Of a stretch of 64,000 nt of DNA, positions 12,273-27,200 are shown piece after piece. Source of the stretch: Strigops habroptila (taxonomy: Eukaryota; Chordata; Aves; Psittaciformes; Psittacidae). Position 1 is the first letter of the stretch; each line of letters begins with the position of its first letter. Position numbers and translations under genes: made by a program. Below the pieces are notes generated by a model, which saw only the letters and a program-made list of their open reading frames with translations, was not told the DNA's origin and made no database searches. The DNA is taken from positions 56,847,743 through 56,911,742 of the forward strand of contig NC_044278.2 of assembly GCF_004027225.2 (NCBI RefSeq), read 5' to 3'.

Positions 12273-15200
12273 CTAGGAGAGAGCAGGTACTCTTTAGTGA
12301 GAGAAAATATTGACCCACCATGAGCTTGGATATAACAGTTCAACAGCCCCCCCAACACACACCCTGAAATTCATCATGCAACAAATGACTTCATGCCTAT
12401 GGTAACAGCACTAGTCCTGTATAGAGGCTTTTCACTGCTTTCCTTTATGCTTTCATCCTCACAAGTTCAAACTACTCTGCTTTTCAGGTATTCTTACTTT
12501 CTAAGCTCATAGCTTTTATTATTCGCATGCCAGCTTTTGTTCTTACTCTTCCTTAGGAATCACCTTCCAGCCACTGCAGGGGACAGGGTCTGGGTCACGT
12601 GGACCTTTGTCTGACCCTGTAGAACCATGCTTATCTTCTCTGGTTTGCTATTAACAATACCGTGTCGCTGAAAAGTCAGTTTTTACAATCATATCAAATG
12701 AGACCACCAAGTACTAGGCACCTTCCTGGCACAAAAAGATGACAATCATAATGAATGGATGGCAAAAGATTGGAAGCTGGAGGAAAAATGAAAGAGAATA
12801 AAATAGGAAGAAACAAAGCAAAAAAACCATATACTCTATTTTGTTTCAAATATTTCTTAAGGGGGGATTTTTTGGTTTTAAAGGATTATGTAAGAAACAC
12901 TTGTGCAGTAGAAGACAAAACTGTGGGAGGCATCTGAAGGCTAAAGATGAGATATGCAGGGCAGAGAAGGAACAACAGCACAGACTGAGTACATAGAGAG
13001 TACGAGATTTGAGTATGGTTAGTGTCAGGAATGGTGATCACCCACAGCTACCAATGAAAACTCTGAAGCTGAGGGTTTAAAAATCAAAAGCATGCCTTTA
13101 AAAATTGCCTTCTAAGTGCACAACATCAGCGCTTAGATACACAAAAGGAATGTTCTGATTCTTCTTGGGCACCCTAAGAGACAGGAATCCAGAGTTCATC
13201 TGTGTGAGGGTCAGGAAATTTCTTGGCAGTATCATATAAGCTGACAGTATCTGTCTGAAGTACAAAAACATCACCAGACTAAAACACTGAAAGGTATTGT
13301 GGCCATACTGCTACCCTGAATAAAATGGAAGATGCATTGTTAAATGAGTGCTCCCGACCACACGCAATTCACACTGTTTATTTTCTTTAGGCAGTGCACA
13401 TGCCCTCTGTGTACTTTCCCAAGATGTTGAAAGAAACCATTCTGGTCTTGCTCCCTGAATCTGGAGAGGATTTCACTTTCTCTCTGCCCTCAGATACCCC
13501 AACACAGGCCTCCTACACCACTGGAACAGCACTTTCTTCTCTCACATGTCTCCATGTTTCATTCTTTATGGGGAAAGAGAGGGAAAGTTTAACATACTTT
13601 TTTTTCGATGAGTGAACAACCCTGACAGAAGAGTCGCTTTGGCCAAGTTGTAACACGGTATCAAGAGACAAACAAAAGCTAAATCTGGAGGCTGTTGGGG
13701 AGCCCTCAACAACACACAGCTGCAGTAAGTAACAGATGCAAGCATTGCTGAATTGACATCAACTGCTTATTAAACAAGCCATGACCAACAGATGGGAATA
13801 CTGCTTCATTATGAGAGCCTTCTCCAAATGCTGAATGAACTATCTGGAAAATGACAATGGAAAACAAGTGGGTGCTAAAAATGTGAACTCCTACTGTGGG
13901 AAATCCAGCCAATCCACTAGACCGCCAGGTGCCACAGCTGCTACACTCTTGAACCCAATTCAGAGGGACTAGATTTGCCACAGAAAAGGACAGAAAATTA
14001 TCATTTTCAAAGGTCTTCCACCGATCCCATATTGGCAGTTACAGTAATTATCAGTGTAATTGCTTCAAGTCACATCTCATTATAAATTTAAAAGGAGACT
14101 GGGGTTCCGTAAGCTATGATTTGCTAATGCATCAGGCAACACAGTCGATTGCTGTGTATTGCCTGTACTTCACTCTGAACTGTTTTCTGATTTAGGTTTT
14201 CACTAGATCACCATTTTGGAAAATCGACAAGGAAATCATGTGAAATGAACATTGATTTTAGGCATCACAGAACAGAGAAGACTAGGAAGACAGGAAGAAT
14301 AATTTTTCTATAGAAACAAATATGTGTTTTTTAAAGTATCTATAAAAGCAATTATTGCAATAAACAATTATGGACTTGAGTATTTGTGATCTTGTTCAAT
14401 CAAACAGTATTATTTGAGTCACCTAGACAAAGAATCATTTAGCTCAGTAACAGTCAGTGGGAATTTGCCAGGACTTCATTCACTCTTTTATAAACATACG
14501 GAGCTGACAAAATAAGAGCAGCAAGCATACACATTAAAATCATATTGTTTTAAATATAATAGTTCTGGAATAACTAAGACAAAATTACACATCAACTCAA
14601 TAATGAAGCTAATATACACTAAATAACTAACACAATTACTTAATCTTTATTCACTTCCCTTGTTTCCCTGAGTGGGAACAATAGAAATGAGTTGCTGATT
14701 CTTCCTAACAATCAGGAAAACTTTAGCCGAGCACAAACCAAACCACAAACATTCCAAATGCTCCATTAGTTCACACAGGCCCCACAGCTCTGTGGAAATA
14801 TGAGGCTTCATGGAAATACAAGGCTACATCAACCACCCATGTAAGAGCCATGTATCTGAATCCATGTTATCTTGGAGAGCACAAAAATCCATCTCTATCT
14901 TGGACAATGCTCATTCAAGTTTGAGAACCTACTTCCTCATATAACAGATGAATGTACACATGAAGTCAACAAAACCGTAGGAGGAAGTATTGATTAACAC
15001 ATGGAGTAGTTACAAAACACAACTCAATCAGATAATTAACCCAATCAGACCTGAGCCTTGGGCAGAAGGAAGAAACAATGCTAGGCAAATTTGTTTTCTC
15101 TATTCTTTTCACTCTTTAAAATGAAATCCAGTATTAACACAGTTAAAATAGATGTGTATGTCAGGGGCCAAGTAACACATTTGATATGGTTTATAAAATT

Positions 15201-18200
15201 ATATACACAAAATGCTATGAAATCATTAGCATTGTTTGAAAATGGGACAAATACCTACACCTGAAGAGGGTAAATACACCATCATATACAGAGATTGGAT
15301 AAAGATATATCTGATGAAACGCTGTGAGGACGACCATCTAGTCTTACTTAACATCTTCATCAGCAGTCTGACTGCCTCCCTTCTTATAAAAAACAGAAAG
15401 ATATGTAAATAAATATATATTTAAGCAAACCAAAAAAAACATGAGATGAGGACAGGGCACTCTTTTTAGAATGTCTGACCTGCATACCTTAAAGTCTTGT
15501 TAGAGGTTTGATGGAGTACTATGAGATTACTTGGTAAGCCTAGGCATGATTAAAGTACATAGCCACTGCTCTCGTTTAATCTTTCCTTCAGCCTGCATGG
15601 AATCAGTAACAGGATTTGCTGATCACATTAGCATTATTTCCCGTTTACTCAGCATCTGCATCTCAGATATCCAAGATATCCAAGAGGGAGGAGTCTGGGA
15701 TAACTGAGCATTTCCAGTGAAGCAGCCCTGCCTGTGGGAAGCCATGGTCTCTCACACAGCTGCAGGACAAACTCAGCACCTCCGCTCTCATACAATTCTG
15801 ACCAGGCCACTCCTAAAATGCAGTGGCATCATAATACTCACTATAAGCAATGTAAATGGAATTTGCAGACAATCTTTAAAATCATAGAATCATAGAATTA
15901 TAGAATCATAGAATGGTTAGGGTTGGATTTCTCGTAGGCCTCCTTCAGGTATAAAACATGAGTGAGTATACAGAAGAAAGTTCAGAGGAGCCAAGTTGAC
16001 TGACAACCTGATGATTGAGTGAATGATCCACTACTTCTTGAAGTAAATAAATAATGAGGATGTTGTAAACATTTAAAATAATACAAGAAGGTATAACTAG
16101 TATGTATCGATAAAAATCGTCTTATCTTTCCAGTGCATGAGAATAGGATATCTAAAATGAAGAGCTGACTGTGGCATGTAATGGCATACCTCCACTAGCC
16201 CAGGTCTCTACTGCAGAGTGACAGGAAGTATAGATGCAGATGTCAGCTTTATTTGAGCTAGCTTAGACACTAAAATCAATTTACCCTCTGAAGCACTGAG
16301 CTCCATATGCAATAATTTAATGGCTGCAATATAGATATAACATTATTCTAACAAGTATCAAACAGTAGAGGCACTGAAATATATACTCTGCTTACAAGCA
16401 GGTACTAAGGTTGGTATTATTGCATATTCATTGCTACTACAAATGTTAGGAAAATTAAGGCAGCATCTTCTGGAACATGCTTTATTCAGTTCTTCATTTG
16501 CTGTGGAAACACATGCTGAGAACCATCAGTGTGAAGAATGATTTCCAAAGGAGGTGAAAGAAACTCATCACATAGGACACAGCAAAGCATACTGGCCTAG
16601 CACCCAGAAATGGAGAAACCAGGTTCCTTGTGTGGGGATTAACTAAGGGGCCATCAGATCTGTTTAATCCCTAATATTTATAATTTTCCATAGCTACTTC
16701 TTTACCTCTAAATTCTTCCTCATTTCTAGGCAGTGAATTTCTTCCTCTCTGCTTTACTTCCCTTCTGGAGACAAACAAAAGGTCATCAGAGTCTGACATC
16801 TTCTCCCAGGGATCTCTTTTTTCTACTGGTCTCCTCTTTTTCTTTTTTCTCTTATCTTCTTTCACAATACTTTTCTTTGCTTCTTCTCCTCCTTCATCTT
16901 CCACAGATGAGTGAGGATAGGGCTTTGTGGTCTCTCTGTCCAGGCTAGAAAATCAGACAACTAAATTCACTAAGGTAAAAGCACACATATCTTACACTAT
17001 TTTAAATTCTTCTTTACATGACACAGATTTCACCTTTTCCCACATCTCACAGTACTGACAAGTGAAGGACTTATCACACTCTTGACCAGTTGACATGGCT
17101 ATAAATATCTTGAAATTCAGTTTCCCTTTTATTTATAAAATAAGTAAAGAATAGCCTAAAACTGAGCCTGAACCTTAGTTCTGTCTACCTCTTATGACTC
17201 CAAAAAGAATTTGGGGAATAATTGTCTTTAATGGTGTAGGCCAAGAGCATGTAGTGTTTTACTTTGCATATTTAATTTGTCAGTTACATTTGCAGAATGC
17301 TTTTTCTGCCATAATTATTTCTTTCCATTGTGACTGCAGAAAACTTCCCTAAACAGATGCTAGCAAAAAGCAAAAGGCAAATATTCTGTATTAGTAAGCA
17401 CATTGTCAGGGACTGTGTTCTCAAATCTTACACAGCAATTTACTGTAAAGAGTTATAGATCCAAGAAGCAGGAAACTTCAAAGATTCTAAACTATAAAAG
17501 CTCAACAGTACCAGGCTTCTACCATTAGTTCTTGGAAGAGACTAAAAATTCAGCAGCACCGGACATGACACATGATGTAGAAAAAGATGGAAATAAATAT
17601 ATTGACGTAGATGATAAAGTTGCAAATGTGCAAAAGAAGGTGCCGTGATTCTGGCAGCAAATTGCAGAATGTTGCGGATCAGTAGTTGTTATTGAGGTTT
17701 TTATTGGCACACCAATGCACTTCATCCGAATACCTGTGGGTAAGGTCTATGTTGCTTATATGCTAAAAATTAGTATGTATGTAGGTTATCCAATGCCAAC
17801 AGAGGACCCTGGAAATCCCAAAGGCTCAAATATGTGCAGTTCAGGGATGTAAGTGAGTAAGTTAAAAGAGTCTGGGTTTCAGATGCTCAGCTCTCTTCAT
17901 CATTAGCCATTTTACACATTTCACTGCACTCTGCACTATAAATCTTGACATATAGTATACATCCATGGAGCCAAAGCACCCAAATTCCACTCTCAGAGCT
18001 TCCAAATGCTCAAAGTATTACAGCTCTGAGTCCCACAATGTCCCTCTGTGTATCTGGGCCTTGGTGTCTTTAAAACACTAGTAATCAGATGTAAGCAGTA
18101 CTATTTAAAATAATATTGTTTGGAGGCACTTCTCATGTTCCTTTAATGGGGTAATTTGAGGACAATCTGAATAGTGCTATCCTCAAAACCAGACATTTTG

Positions 18201-21200
18201 CAGTAAAAACATTGTCATTTCAAATACGGCAGTTTGTTTCTCAAATCTATGAGTGCTGCAAGAAAAAAACAGGAACAAGGTAGTAAAAACTTCAGACCTT
18301 AGAACAATCTTAAGATATGGGTGTGCTCAAAGACTATGATTGAAAAATTTATGTTTTATTCCAGGTCATGCTAAAAACTGGTTTAGTTTGATTTACAGGG
18401 GATAAAATGAACACCTTAACTGAGAGTCCATTATTTTGTGTTGTGGCAACAATATAGTTCAGAATATTTTACTTAGATTTCACTAATTGTGTTTCAGTCA
18501 TCTGCTATACAAACTGGCCAATGCATTTACAACCAAATCGGAGTTTACTAGCTGGAAACACTATATAGAAATTCATAATTAATATAACTTGAATATGCAG
18601 TTTCATATACTATTTGACCCAGAGATCTGCCAGATTTGATATCACTTCATCTAAAATGTAGATCTAATGACTACATTTATTTCTTTTTGCAAAGATTTCA
18701 TGCATTCATTTCAGTCAGTTCTCCAAAGAATTCCTCTGTTTGCCAATGAATAACTCAATTTTCTCATAATTTGCACATAACAAAGGAAAGCCAGCTTGCC
18801 AATAAAGACTGTTTGGAGAATGAATATCAAATTTTATATTAAAGCACTCAGTCATGAAAAAAAGCATGTAGAATGGAATCCACTTTTATTGTTTATGCAT
18901 TTAGTTGCATCTTTTCTTAATAAGGTACCTCATTTAGAATATAATGCAACTCAGTGGAAGGGAAATACTTCTACTGATTTTGCTGGGACTCAACTCAATT
19001 ATATACCTGCCTCTTTTCAGCTGATTGTATTAAGCAGGAAACCATGGTGTTCAGGCTTACTCTTCAGTGAAAAGAGGCTACCTACTACCATGCAGGTGAT
19101 CTGGTCTGGAAAAAGGCGTTGTTGTATTTTCAGGTATGGAAATCTGCTCAGTAATTTCAAACTCATTTTGGTATTGGAGATATTCATTTGTTTATGTGCT
19201 ATGGCTGCAAGCTGGCAGAAGAGCAAGTTTCAAACTGCACTGGAATAACTTCTAGAAAATGTGTGGGAAACAGGGCTTGAATCAGTGTTGCTTTTTCATT
19301 CCATCATTCTCAAGGAATCCATACATCAGCCCACAACTTGTACACTCATCCACTGTTTTTAGATGTAGTCTTTCACACTGCTCATCATATTAGAACATTT
19401 GAAAAAATGAAGAACTTCTAAAATTGCCTTTGAAGATGGGATTTGTCCTCTTCATGCAACCTCTTGGGAAGACATCTCCCATGATGGAGGTTATACAATT
19501 CTTTGGCAGCAGTGCCCGTAACTATGTTGACATACATGGAAGAGGAAACCCTTCAGTCTAGAATCCCTATGGGATGTCAGAGCAGATGGAAGACTTAAAA
19601 CAAAAGTGTATGTCACAAAATGTGAAACTGTGCAGCTCCTTAAGGGAAGAGGCTATGGACGATAAAGGATGGGTTCAAAAAAGGAACTGCACAAACTCAT
19701 AGAAGAAAGGTCTATCAAGGCTGTTTAATGCAGAGACCCTAATTCCACTTCAGAAAAATCCTCGAATCACAAACTGCTGGAGGATGGAAATGTATAGTGG
19801 ATAAATATCCCTATATGACTGTTCTGATCTTCTTCTACTTTGTAAGATTTGTTTGTAGCTACCAGAGATTGTTGGTGCTCTGAAGGTTATTAACAATCCG
19901 ATGCTATTTCAAATGGATTAAACTAGAACTTAATACAAGATGACCTACAAGCACTTCGAACCACTGCACATTCAGCACACACTTCACACCAGAAAAATGT
20001 TACTCCTGCTGTGCGTAAGTTCTGCACAACTTTAGTAGGAGCTCATATTCATCCTACATGGTCTCTCCCCCTCATTCCCCAGATTTAAGCCCACTAGAAG
20101 ATCCAGTATCTTAGAAACAACTTGCACTTCAATGCACAGCTTTATATCACAATAAATATTTTAAAAGAAAAATAAGGTCTACAACAAACAGAAAACCCAT
20201 TTCAACCTTTCAACAATCCTCTAACACCTTCCTGAGGCTAAGCTTCAAACCATCTCACCCCACCAATGTTTCCAAAATAAAAATAGGACAATAAATTGCC
20301 AGATAATAAAATGGTAGGACGGACAGTTAATGGTCTTCTGCTTCATACACTTGTGGGTCAAATCACTTGGTTGCATGCGTAGAGCAAGCCTATTCACAAC
20401 TGTTGTTAGAGTACTACATATGGAAATCTTGACAGCATAGTTGAACCCAAAGTACAACATTTAGGATTCACGCAAAATAACTTTTATATTTTTAGATTCA
20501 AACATACTCACATCATATAATCCACCATCTGCACCATTCTTATGTACCGGCAGGAAAAAGCATACTTCATTTGGCTGATTTTAATAAGCCCACTTCTTAC
20601 ACAGTGTTCCTGCAATAATACAATCAACATTCACCTAATTAAAATCAAAATCTCAGAAACAATGAGAGATGTATGTATAAAAAGTCAGCAGTTTTAGTGT
20701 AAGTGTAATCAGCCTCTAAATAAAGATAAAAGTTTCAAGTACAAATGTACAATTTCTGCACTATGAAAAACGCAGTAAAATTATCATGATGGCTTGCAAA
20801 CAAACAAACAAACAAACAAACAATTAAATAAATTGAGGACTATAGTGACCATGATAAAACTCCGTATGTTTCTCATTTTAGCAGCATGGAGCTTGTGAAA
20901 GCCACCAAATGGATCATAGGGGAAAGAACTGAGCATGATTTAAGAAGAAATTATCTGACAGAATTGCTTGGTTCATGTCTATTACACGAGCTCTTCACTG
21001 ATTGAGCTCATAAATCTGATTTGCTTTGGCTACCTGGAGATAGGGATTGAAACAGTGAGTTCATTAGCCTGAAAAATTGTATCTGCCTTATCAAAAATTG
21101 AACAATGGTAATATCATTGCCAAATTGGTATAATCTTCTAGGTTTGCTTACTTTCCTGTTGTTGAACATCAGAATTGTGTAGAGTTTGTCACCTATTTCC

Positions 21201-24200
21201 ATCCTCTTTGGTGTTGCTATGACAATGGCAGGCACATAATATTCATTTCCTGTCTGTGTCCCAGTTCTGGCAAACACATAGTCTCCAACCTGCACATCAG
21301 GAAAGCATCAGTTTGCAAGAACTGCGTAACTTGTGAGTTTTACAAGACATAAAAGGTGAATATGAAGATATTTTTACAGGAATAATCATTCTAACATGCT
21401 CCCATGCTTTAATATGGATCTTTCAAAGGCAAGAACTTGGCCCTTGCACGTACCAATCGCTCGCAATTTCCACTGAATCAGGGAGAGAGCATAAAGCAAA
21501 AATGAATGACAGAGCCCTACTAAATGTACCAGGGCTCAACAAGCAAGCCAAACTGAATGAGGAAACTCTTACAACTCTTAATTCCCTTGGACTTTATGCA
21601 AATTTATACATATTCAATGAGGTTTTAAACCAACCTTGGGAATTTTAAAGAACTCTGTATATAACTGACCTATAAAAAATTATTTTAAAAAATGAACATA
21701 GAAGTCACAATTTTCTATCAAATTCTGCAGATCTTTTCCAGAGTTGGATGTTCCCCTTACAGAATACCACGAGCTTCTGGATCAGGATTTGCCTTCATTT
21801 CAAACAGAAGAAAAAGGCATGTCCCTAGTTTTAGGTGTAAGAAAGGAGTTACAAAAACACTTCTTGTATTCAAAACAGCTGTATCCATTCTGTGTCCTTT
21901 CTGTATCTATCACTTCCCTCATGTAAAGTCAGAATCACCTGAAAAAACAACTGTGATTATGGATAGTCAGCTGATAAATTTTAAATAAAACCAGAAATGG
22001 AACAAGATATTTTTTTCCATTACTGTTATTTGCCTTAGTATGAGTTTGTTTGCTGGATTTAAAATATGCTGTGAAAAACAAATGGTTATATCCTGCTATG
22101 CATCACATTGTGTATAAAAGGCTCTCCTTTATTTGTAATCCCTGTGCTAGGAAACAATCATTCTGCTAGTAAAAAGTGCACCTTTCTTCCATAGGTAGGC
22201 AAATATTCATTTTTTATAAAGAAAATAATATAGAATTCTAATAAACAAAGGACTAGGATTACAATGGAAACAAGCTCCAAACAAAAAATAGCATGTTGAA
22301 AATAGCATGATATTACTATCACTAAAAACTCTTCTTTAAAATAAATAGGTGTATTTAAAAGATTTTTTTTTTTAAATCTATCCTTTATTCTATGTGTGAC
22401 CAAATGAATAAAATTAAACATGCGTATTTGCTGTTGTAAAAAACCACGATTTTTCACCTGCAAATATGGGCATGGCATAGCACCTCCCACAGGCAAAATG
22501 AACTTCACAGGTACAGCACAGGTCTCCCCATTGTTTAAGTCAACAAGTGCACAGGTAGAACTGATATTCTTTATCACAGTTCCTAGAAAACAACATCATT
22601 GAGGTCAAATGCACCTATACTATACACTCTTCATTTTCATTTAGCTAAGGTAAGCTGTGGCAGGGCAATAGGGACATTTGTACCTAAGAAAAAAATAGTC
22701 TTAGTAACCATTCTTAATAATGCCATAAAAGTAAATCAAGGAATGATTTTCAAGCCCAGGACTGAAATGTGTAAGTTGATCTGGTGGGTGATAGTTGACA
22801 TAATGAAACTATTTCCACAGTTAAAAATAAGTAATTAAAAAAACCCACAAACATACAAGTAAAGGTAACACAAAAATAAAAACACACACACAAGATTTTT
22901 TTTATGAAACAAAACAACATGATTTTACCTACTGATCTTTCTGACTCAAAACTCAACAAAAAGGCAGAAGCATTTAGTGAATTATTCGAACACATGCAAA
23001 AGCTTGTTTTTCCCAAACACTCAACAGAAACATTTAAGGGAAACATCAAAGGGGAATAGGTTGATACTCCTGGATACTCATTTGAAAGGATTTCCTTCTG
23101 CACTTTTCTTGTATAAACGCATCTAACTTTACAAAATATGTCTTTTTATAAATGTATATATGTGCATACACAAGATATACATTCTTTTTTCATGTATATG
23201 CACATGTAATATTAAATTTGATTAAGGTAGAAGTAGCTAATTATGAGCAAAACTAATGTTTTATCAGAATTAAGAAACTCTAAACAATATTTAAAAAGTG
23301 GACAAAAATATATACCTGGATAATAAAATCCTGTGACATCTGATCTTGCAATCACCTTTTGGCTTTTATGAGTCACAAATACTTGGCCTTTTTTGGGTTT
23401 TTTAGATTTTGACTTCACAGTTTCTTCTTCAAGTCTCTGTAATTTAATACGATTATTTTTTCCACAACAGTTAAGTCAGTCAGCCTCAATCTATCCTTTG
23501 GAATTAACTAAAAATTTAGGCAATGTAATATTATGACCTCTGCAGACAATTCACAGTAAACTGGAATTATTTTAAACACTGAAGATAGTTATAAGCAGAG
23601 GAAACAATGCTACAGAAGGTACTCATGGATAAGATCACCCAAGAGTTTTCACTGTAAAATCCTGTTTTACATGATCATAACAATACTTATATTTTCAAGC
23701 ATTCAAGCAGAAATTTACCTTGATGAATTATGGCTCTGGCTGCCACTTTCCTAGAAAAAAATTCAATTCTTTTTCAAGGATGAGGTAAAGAAAAATCAAC
23801 TGATTTGGCAGAATAAGTGAAGGTGCTATACACATTTAATTTTATGTAGATAGGTGAGTCTTCATAGTAATCTTAATTTCATTAAAAGTACCTCACTGTA
23901 CAGAATGGCTGATTAAAAAATCAAATATGGAATCAAAATTAAAAAAAAAAAATGAATCTTGAAGTGTCTGAAAAGAATAAGTTACAAACTATAAATTCCA
24001 AATTAAAATTTTCAGCACTTCCAAAACATTCCAGCTTAGCAAAATATTACACCACAGTTTCCAGAGCTGCCACTGCCCATCATTCAGCCCTGCTAGTTTG
24101 GGTTCTTCATAGACTAATTGTCCTCCTTGTGGCACAGCTTCACAGACTACAGCTAATGTAATGTACCACATCCATACAGAACACTGGAGCTTACTGCTGA

Positions 24201-27200
24201 ATTGCTCATAAATAAGCCTGGGGGACCACACACCGGATGGTAAGAATAGAAATACCAATGCAGCTTGCTTGCTGTGGACCGACCCAACTCCTAGTTGAAG
24301 TCAGTGACTGCGATTAGTAGTAATTGAATGAAGAATGCAAAAAGCATGATGAATCTCACACCACAACTGAGGCAGGGGGCTGTGGGAAACACAGTATGTG
24401 AAAAATAGTCAAAGACTCACAAAAAACAAGTGGGTCTGTGTAAAAATATATTGTTGGGCTGCCTGATCTTCTGCATACCTGACTTTACAGTCACCATAGT
24501 CTTTTATCTTAAAACCTTTTATATAGAATCATAGAATCATAGAATCATAGAATCGTAAGGGTTGGAAAGGACCTTAAGATCATCTAGTTCCAACCCCCCT
24601 GCCATGGGCAGGGACACCTTGCCCTAAACCATGTGGCTCAAGGCTCTGTCCAACCTGGCCTTGAAGACCGCCAGGGATGGAGCATCCACAACCTCCCTGG
24701 GCAACCCATTCCAGTGCTTCACCACCCTCACTGTAAAGAACTTCTTCCTTATATCTAATCTAAACTTCCTCTGTTTAAGTTTGAACCCATTACCCCTTGT
24801 CCTACCACTACAGTCCCTAAGGAAGAGTCCCTCCCCAGCATCCTTGTAGACCCCCTTCAGATACTGGAAGACTGCTATGAGGTCACCACGCAGCCTTCTC
24901 TTCTCCAGGCTGAACAGCCCCAACTTTCTCAGCCTGTCTTCATATGGGAGGTGCTCCAGCCCTCTTATCATCCTCGTGGCCCTCCTCTGGACTTGCTCCA
25001 ACAGCTCCATGTCCTTTTTATGTTGAGGACACCAGAACTGTACGCAGTACTCCAAGTGGGGTCTCACAAGAGCAGAGTAGAGGGGCAGGATCACCTCCTT
25101 CGACCTGCTGGTCACGCTTCTTTTGATGCAGCCCAGGATACGGTTGGCTTTCTGGGCTGCAAGTGCACACTGCCGGCTCATGTTAAGCTTTTCATCAACC
25201 AACACCCCCAAGTCCTTTTCTGCAGGGCTGCTCTGAATCTCTTCTCCGCCCAACCTGTAGCAGTGCCTGGGGTTGCCCCGACCCAGGTGTAGGACCTTGC
25301 ACTTGGCTTGGTTAAACTTCATAAGGTTGGCATCGGCCCACCTCACAAGGGTGTCAAGGTCCCTCTGGATGGCATCCCTTCCCTCCAGCGTATCAACCGA
25401 ACCACACAGCTTGGTGTCATCGGCAAACTTGCTGAGGGCGCACTCAATCCCACTGTCCATGTCACCGACAAAGATGTTGAACAGGACCGGTCCCAACACC
25501 GATCCCTGAGGGACACCACTCGTTACAGGTTTCCAACTGGACATCGAGCCATTTACCACAACTCTTTGCGTGCGGCCATCGAGCCAGTTTTTTATCCACC
25601 GAGTGGTCCATCTATCAAATTGATGTCTCTCCAATTTAGAGACAAGGATGTCATGTGGGACAGTGTCGAATGCTTTGCACAAGTCCAGGTAGATGACATC
25701 AACTGCTCTGCCGCTGTCCATCAGTTCCGTGGCTCCATCATAGAAGGCCACCAAATTGGTCAGGCAGGATTTCCCCTTAGTGAAGCCATGTTGGCTGTCA
25801 CCAACCACCTCATTGTTTTTCATGTGCCTTAGCATGTTTTCCAGGAGAAACTGTTCCAAGATTTTGCCAGGCACAGAGGTGAGACTGACTGGTCTGTAGT
25901 TCCCCGGGTCTTCCACCTTCCCCTTCTTGAAAATGGGGGTTATATTACCCTTCTTCCAGTCATTGGGAACTTCACCTGACTGCCAGGATTTTTCGAATAT
26001 GATGGACAGTGGCTTAGCAACTTCATTCGCCAGCTCCTTCAGGACCCGTGGATGGATTTCATCAGGCCCCATGGACTTGTGCACGTTCAGGTTCTTAAGA
26101 TGGTCTCGAACCTGATCCTCTCCTACATTGGGCCTAAGGTCTTCGTTCTCACAGTCCCTGCATTTGCTTTCCAAGACTTGGGTTGTGTGGTCAGAGCATT
26201 TGCTGGTGAAGACTGAGGCAAAGAAGTCATTAAGAACCTCAGCCTTCTCCAAATCCATGGTAGCCAGTTCTCCTGATAGCTTCTGGAGAGGGCCTACATT
26301 GTCCCTAGCCTGTCTTTTATTTGCTACGTATCTATAGAATCCTTTCCTGTTATCTTTTACATCCCTTGCCAAACTTAATTCTAGCTGGGCCTTAGCTTTC
26401 CTAACCTGGTCCCTAGCTTCTCGGGCAATGCTCCTGTATTCTTCCCAGGCCGCCTGTCCTTGCTTCCACCTTCTATAAGCTTCTTTTTTCCCTCTAAGTT
26501 TCCTCAGCAGCTCCTTGTCCATCCATGGAGGTCTCCTGGCCCTCCTGCTGCACTTTCTTCTAGTCGGGATGCAACACTCTTGAGCACGTAGCAGGTGATC
26601 CTTGAATATCAGCCAGCAGTCTTGGGCCCCCCTGCCCTCTAGGACTGTATCCCATGAAACCTTACTAAGGAGGTTCCTGAAGAGGCCAAAGTCTGCTTTC
26701 TTGAAGTCCAGGGCAGTGAGCTTGCTGCACGCTCTTCTCACCGTCCTGAGGATCTCAAACTCAACCATCTCATGATCACTAGAGCCAAGGCTGCCCTGGA
26801 GCGTTACATTTCCAACCAGTCCCCCCCTGTTGGTGAGCACAAGGTCCAGCATGGCACCTCTCCTCGTCGGCTCCTCTACTGCTTGAAAGAGGAAGTTGTC
26901 TTCCACACAATTAAGGAACCTCCTGGATTGCTTGTGCCGGGCCATACCGTCCCTCTCACATTAAAATATATGGAGTCTCAGTGTTATTTGTCTTTAAAGT
27001 AAATCATGTTCCTGAATCCTTTTTTTTCTAGATGAAAGAATTTCTTCCCATTAAGGGCATTTCTCTTACAGAAGTTTAGAGAGAATCAGCGTATTGCATG
27101 GATATGTTAGAATGTGACAGAACATTTCACATTTTGCTTTCCTGAAAAAATTAAGAAAACTGATGACATAGCAACATTTGCTTTGTTGTTGAAAAGTCTA

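Noticed and set aside
15915..15928. TTAGGG-like telomere motif
   Set aside because: It is a single copy and is part of a CR1 3' end variant.
18796..19248. 150-codon plus-strand frame
   Set aside because: There is no recognisable domain, the start has no support, the composition is typical of AT-rich intron, and it lies beside an old LINE.
24951..26337. Several plus-strand frames of 60-174 codons
   Set aside because: They are shadows of the minus-strand CR1 ORF2.
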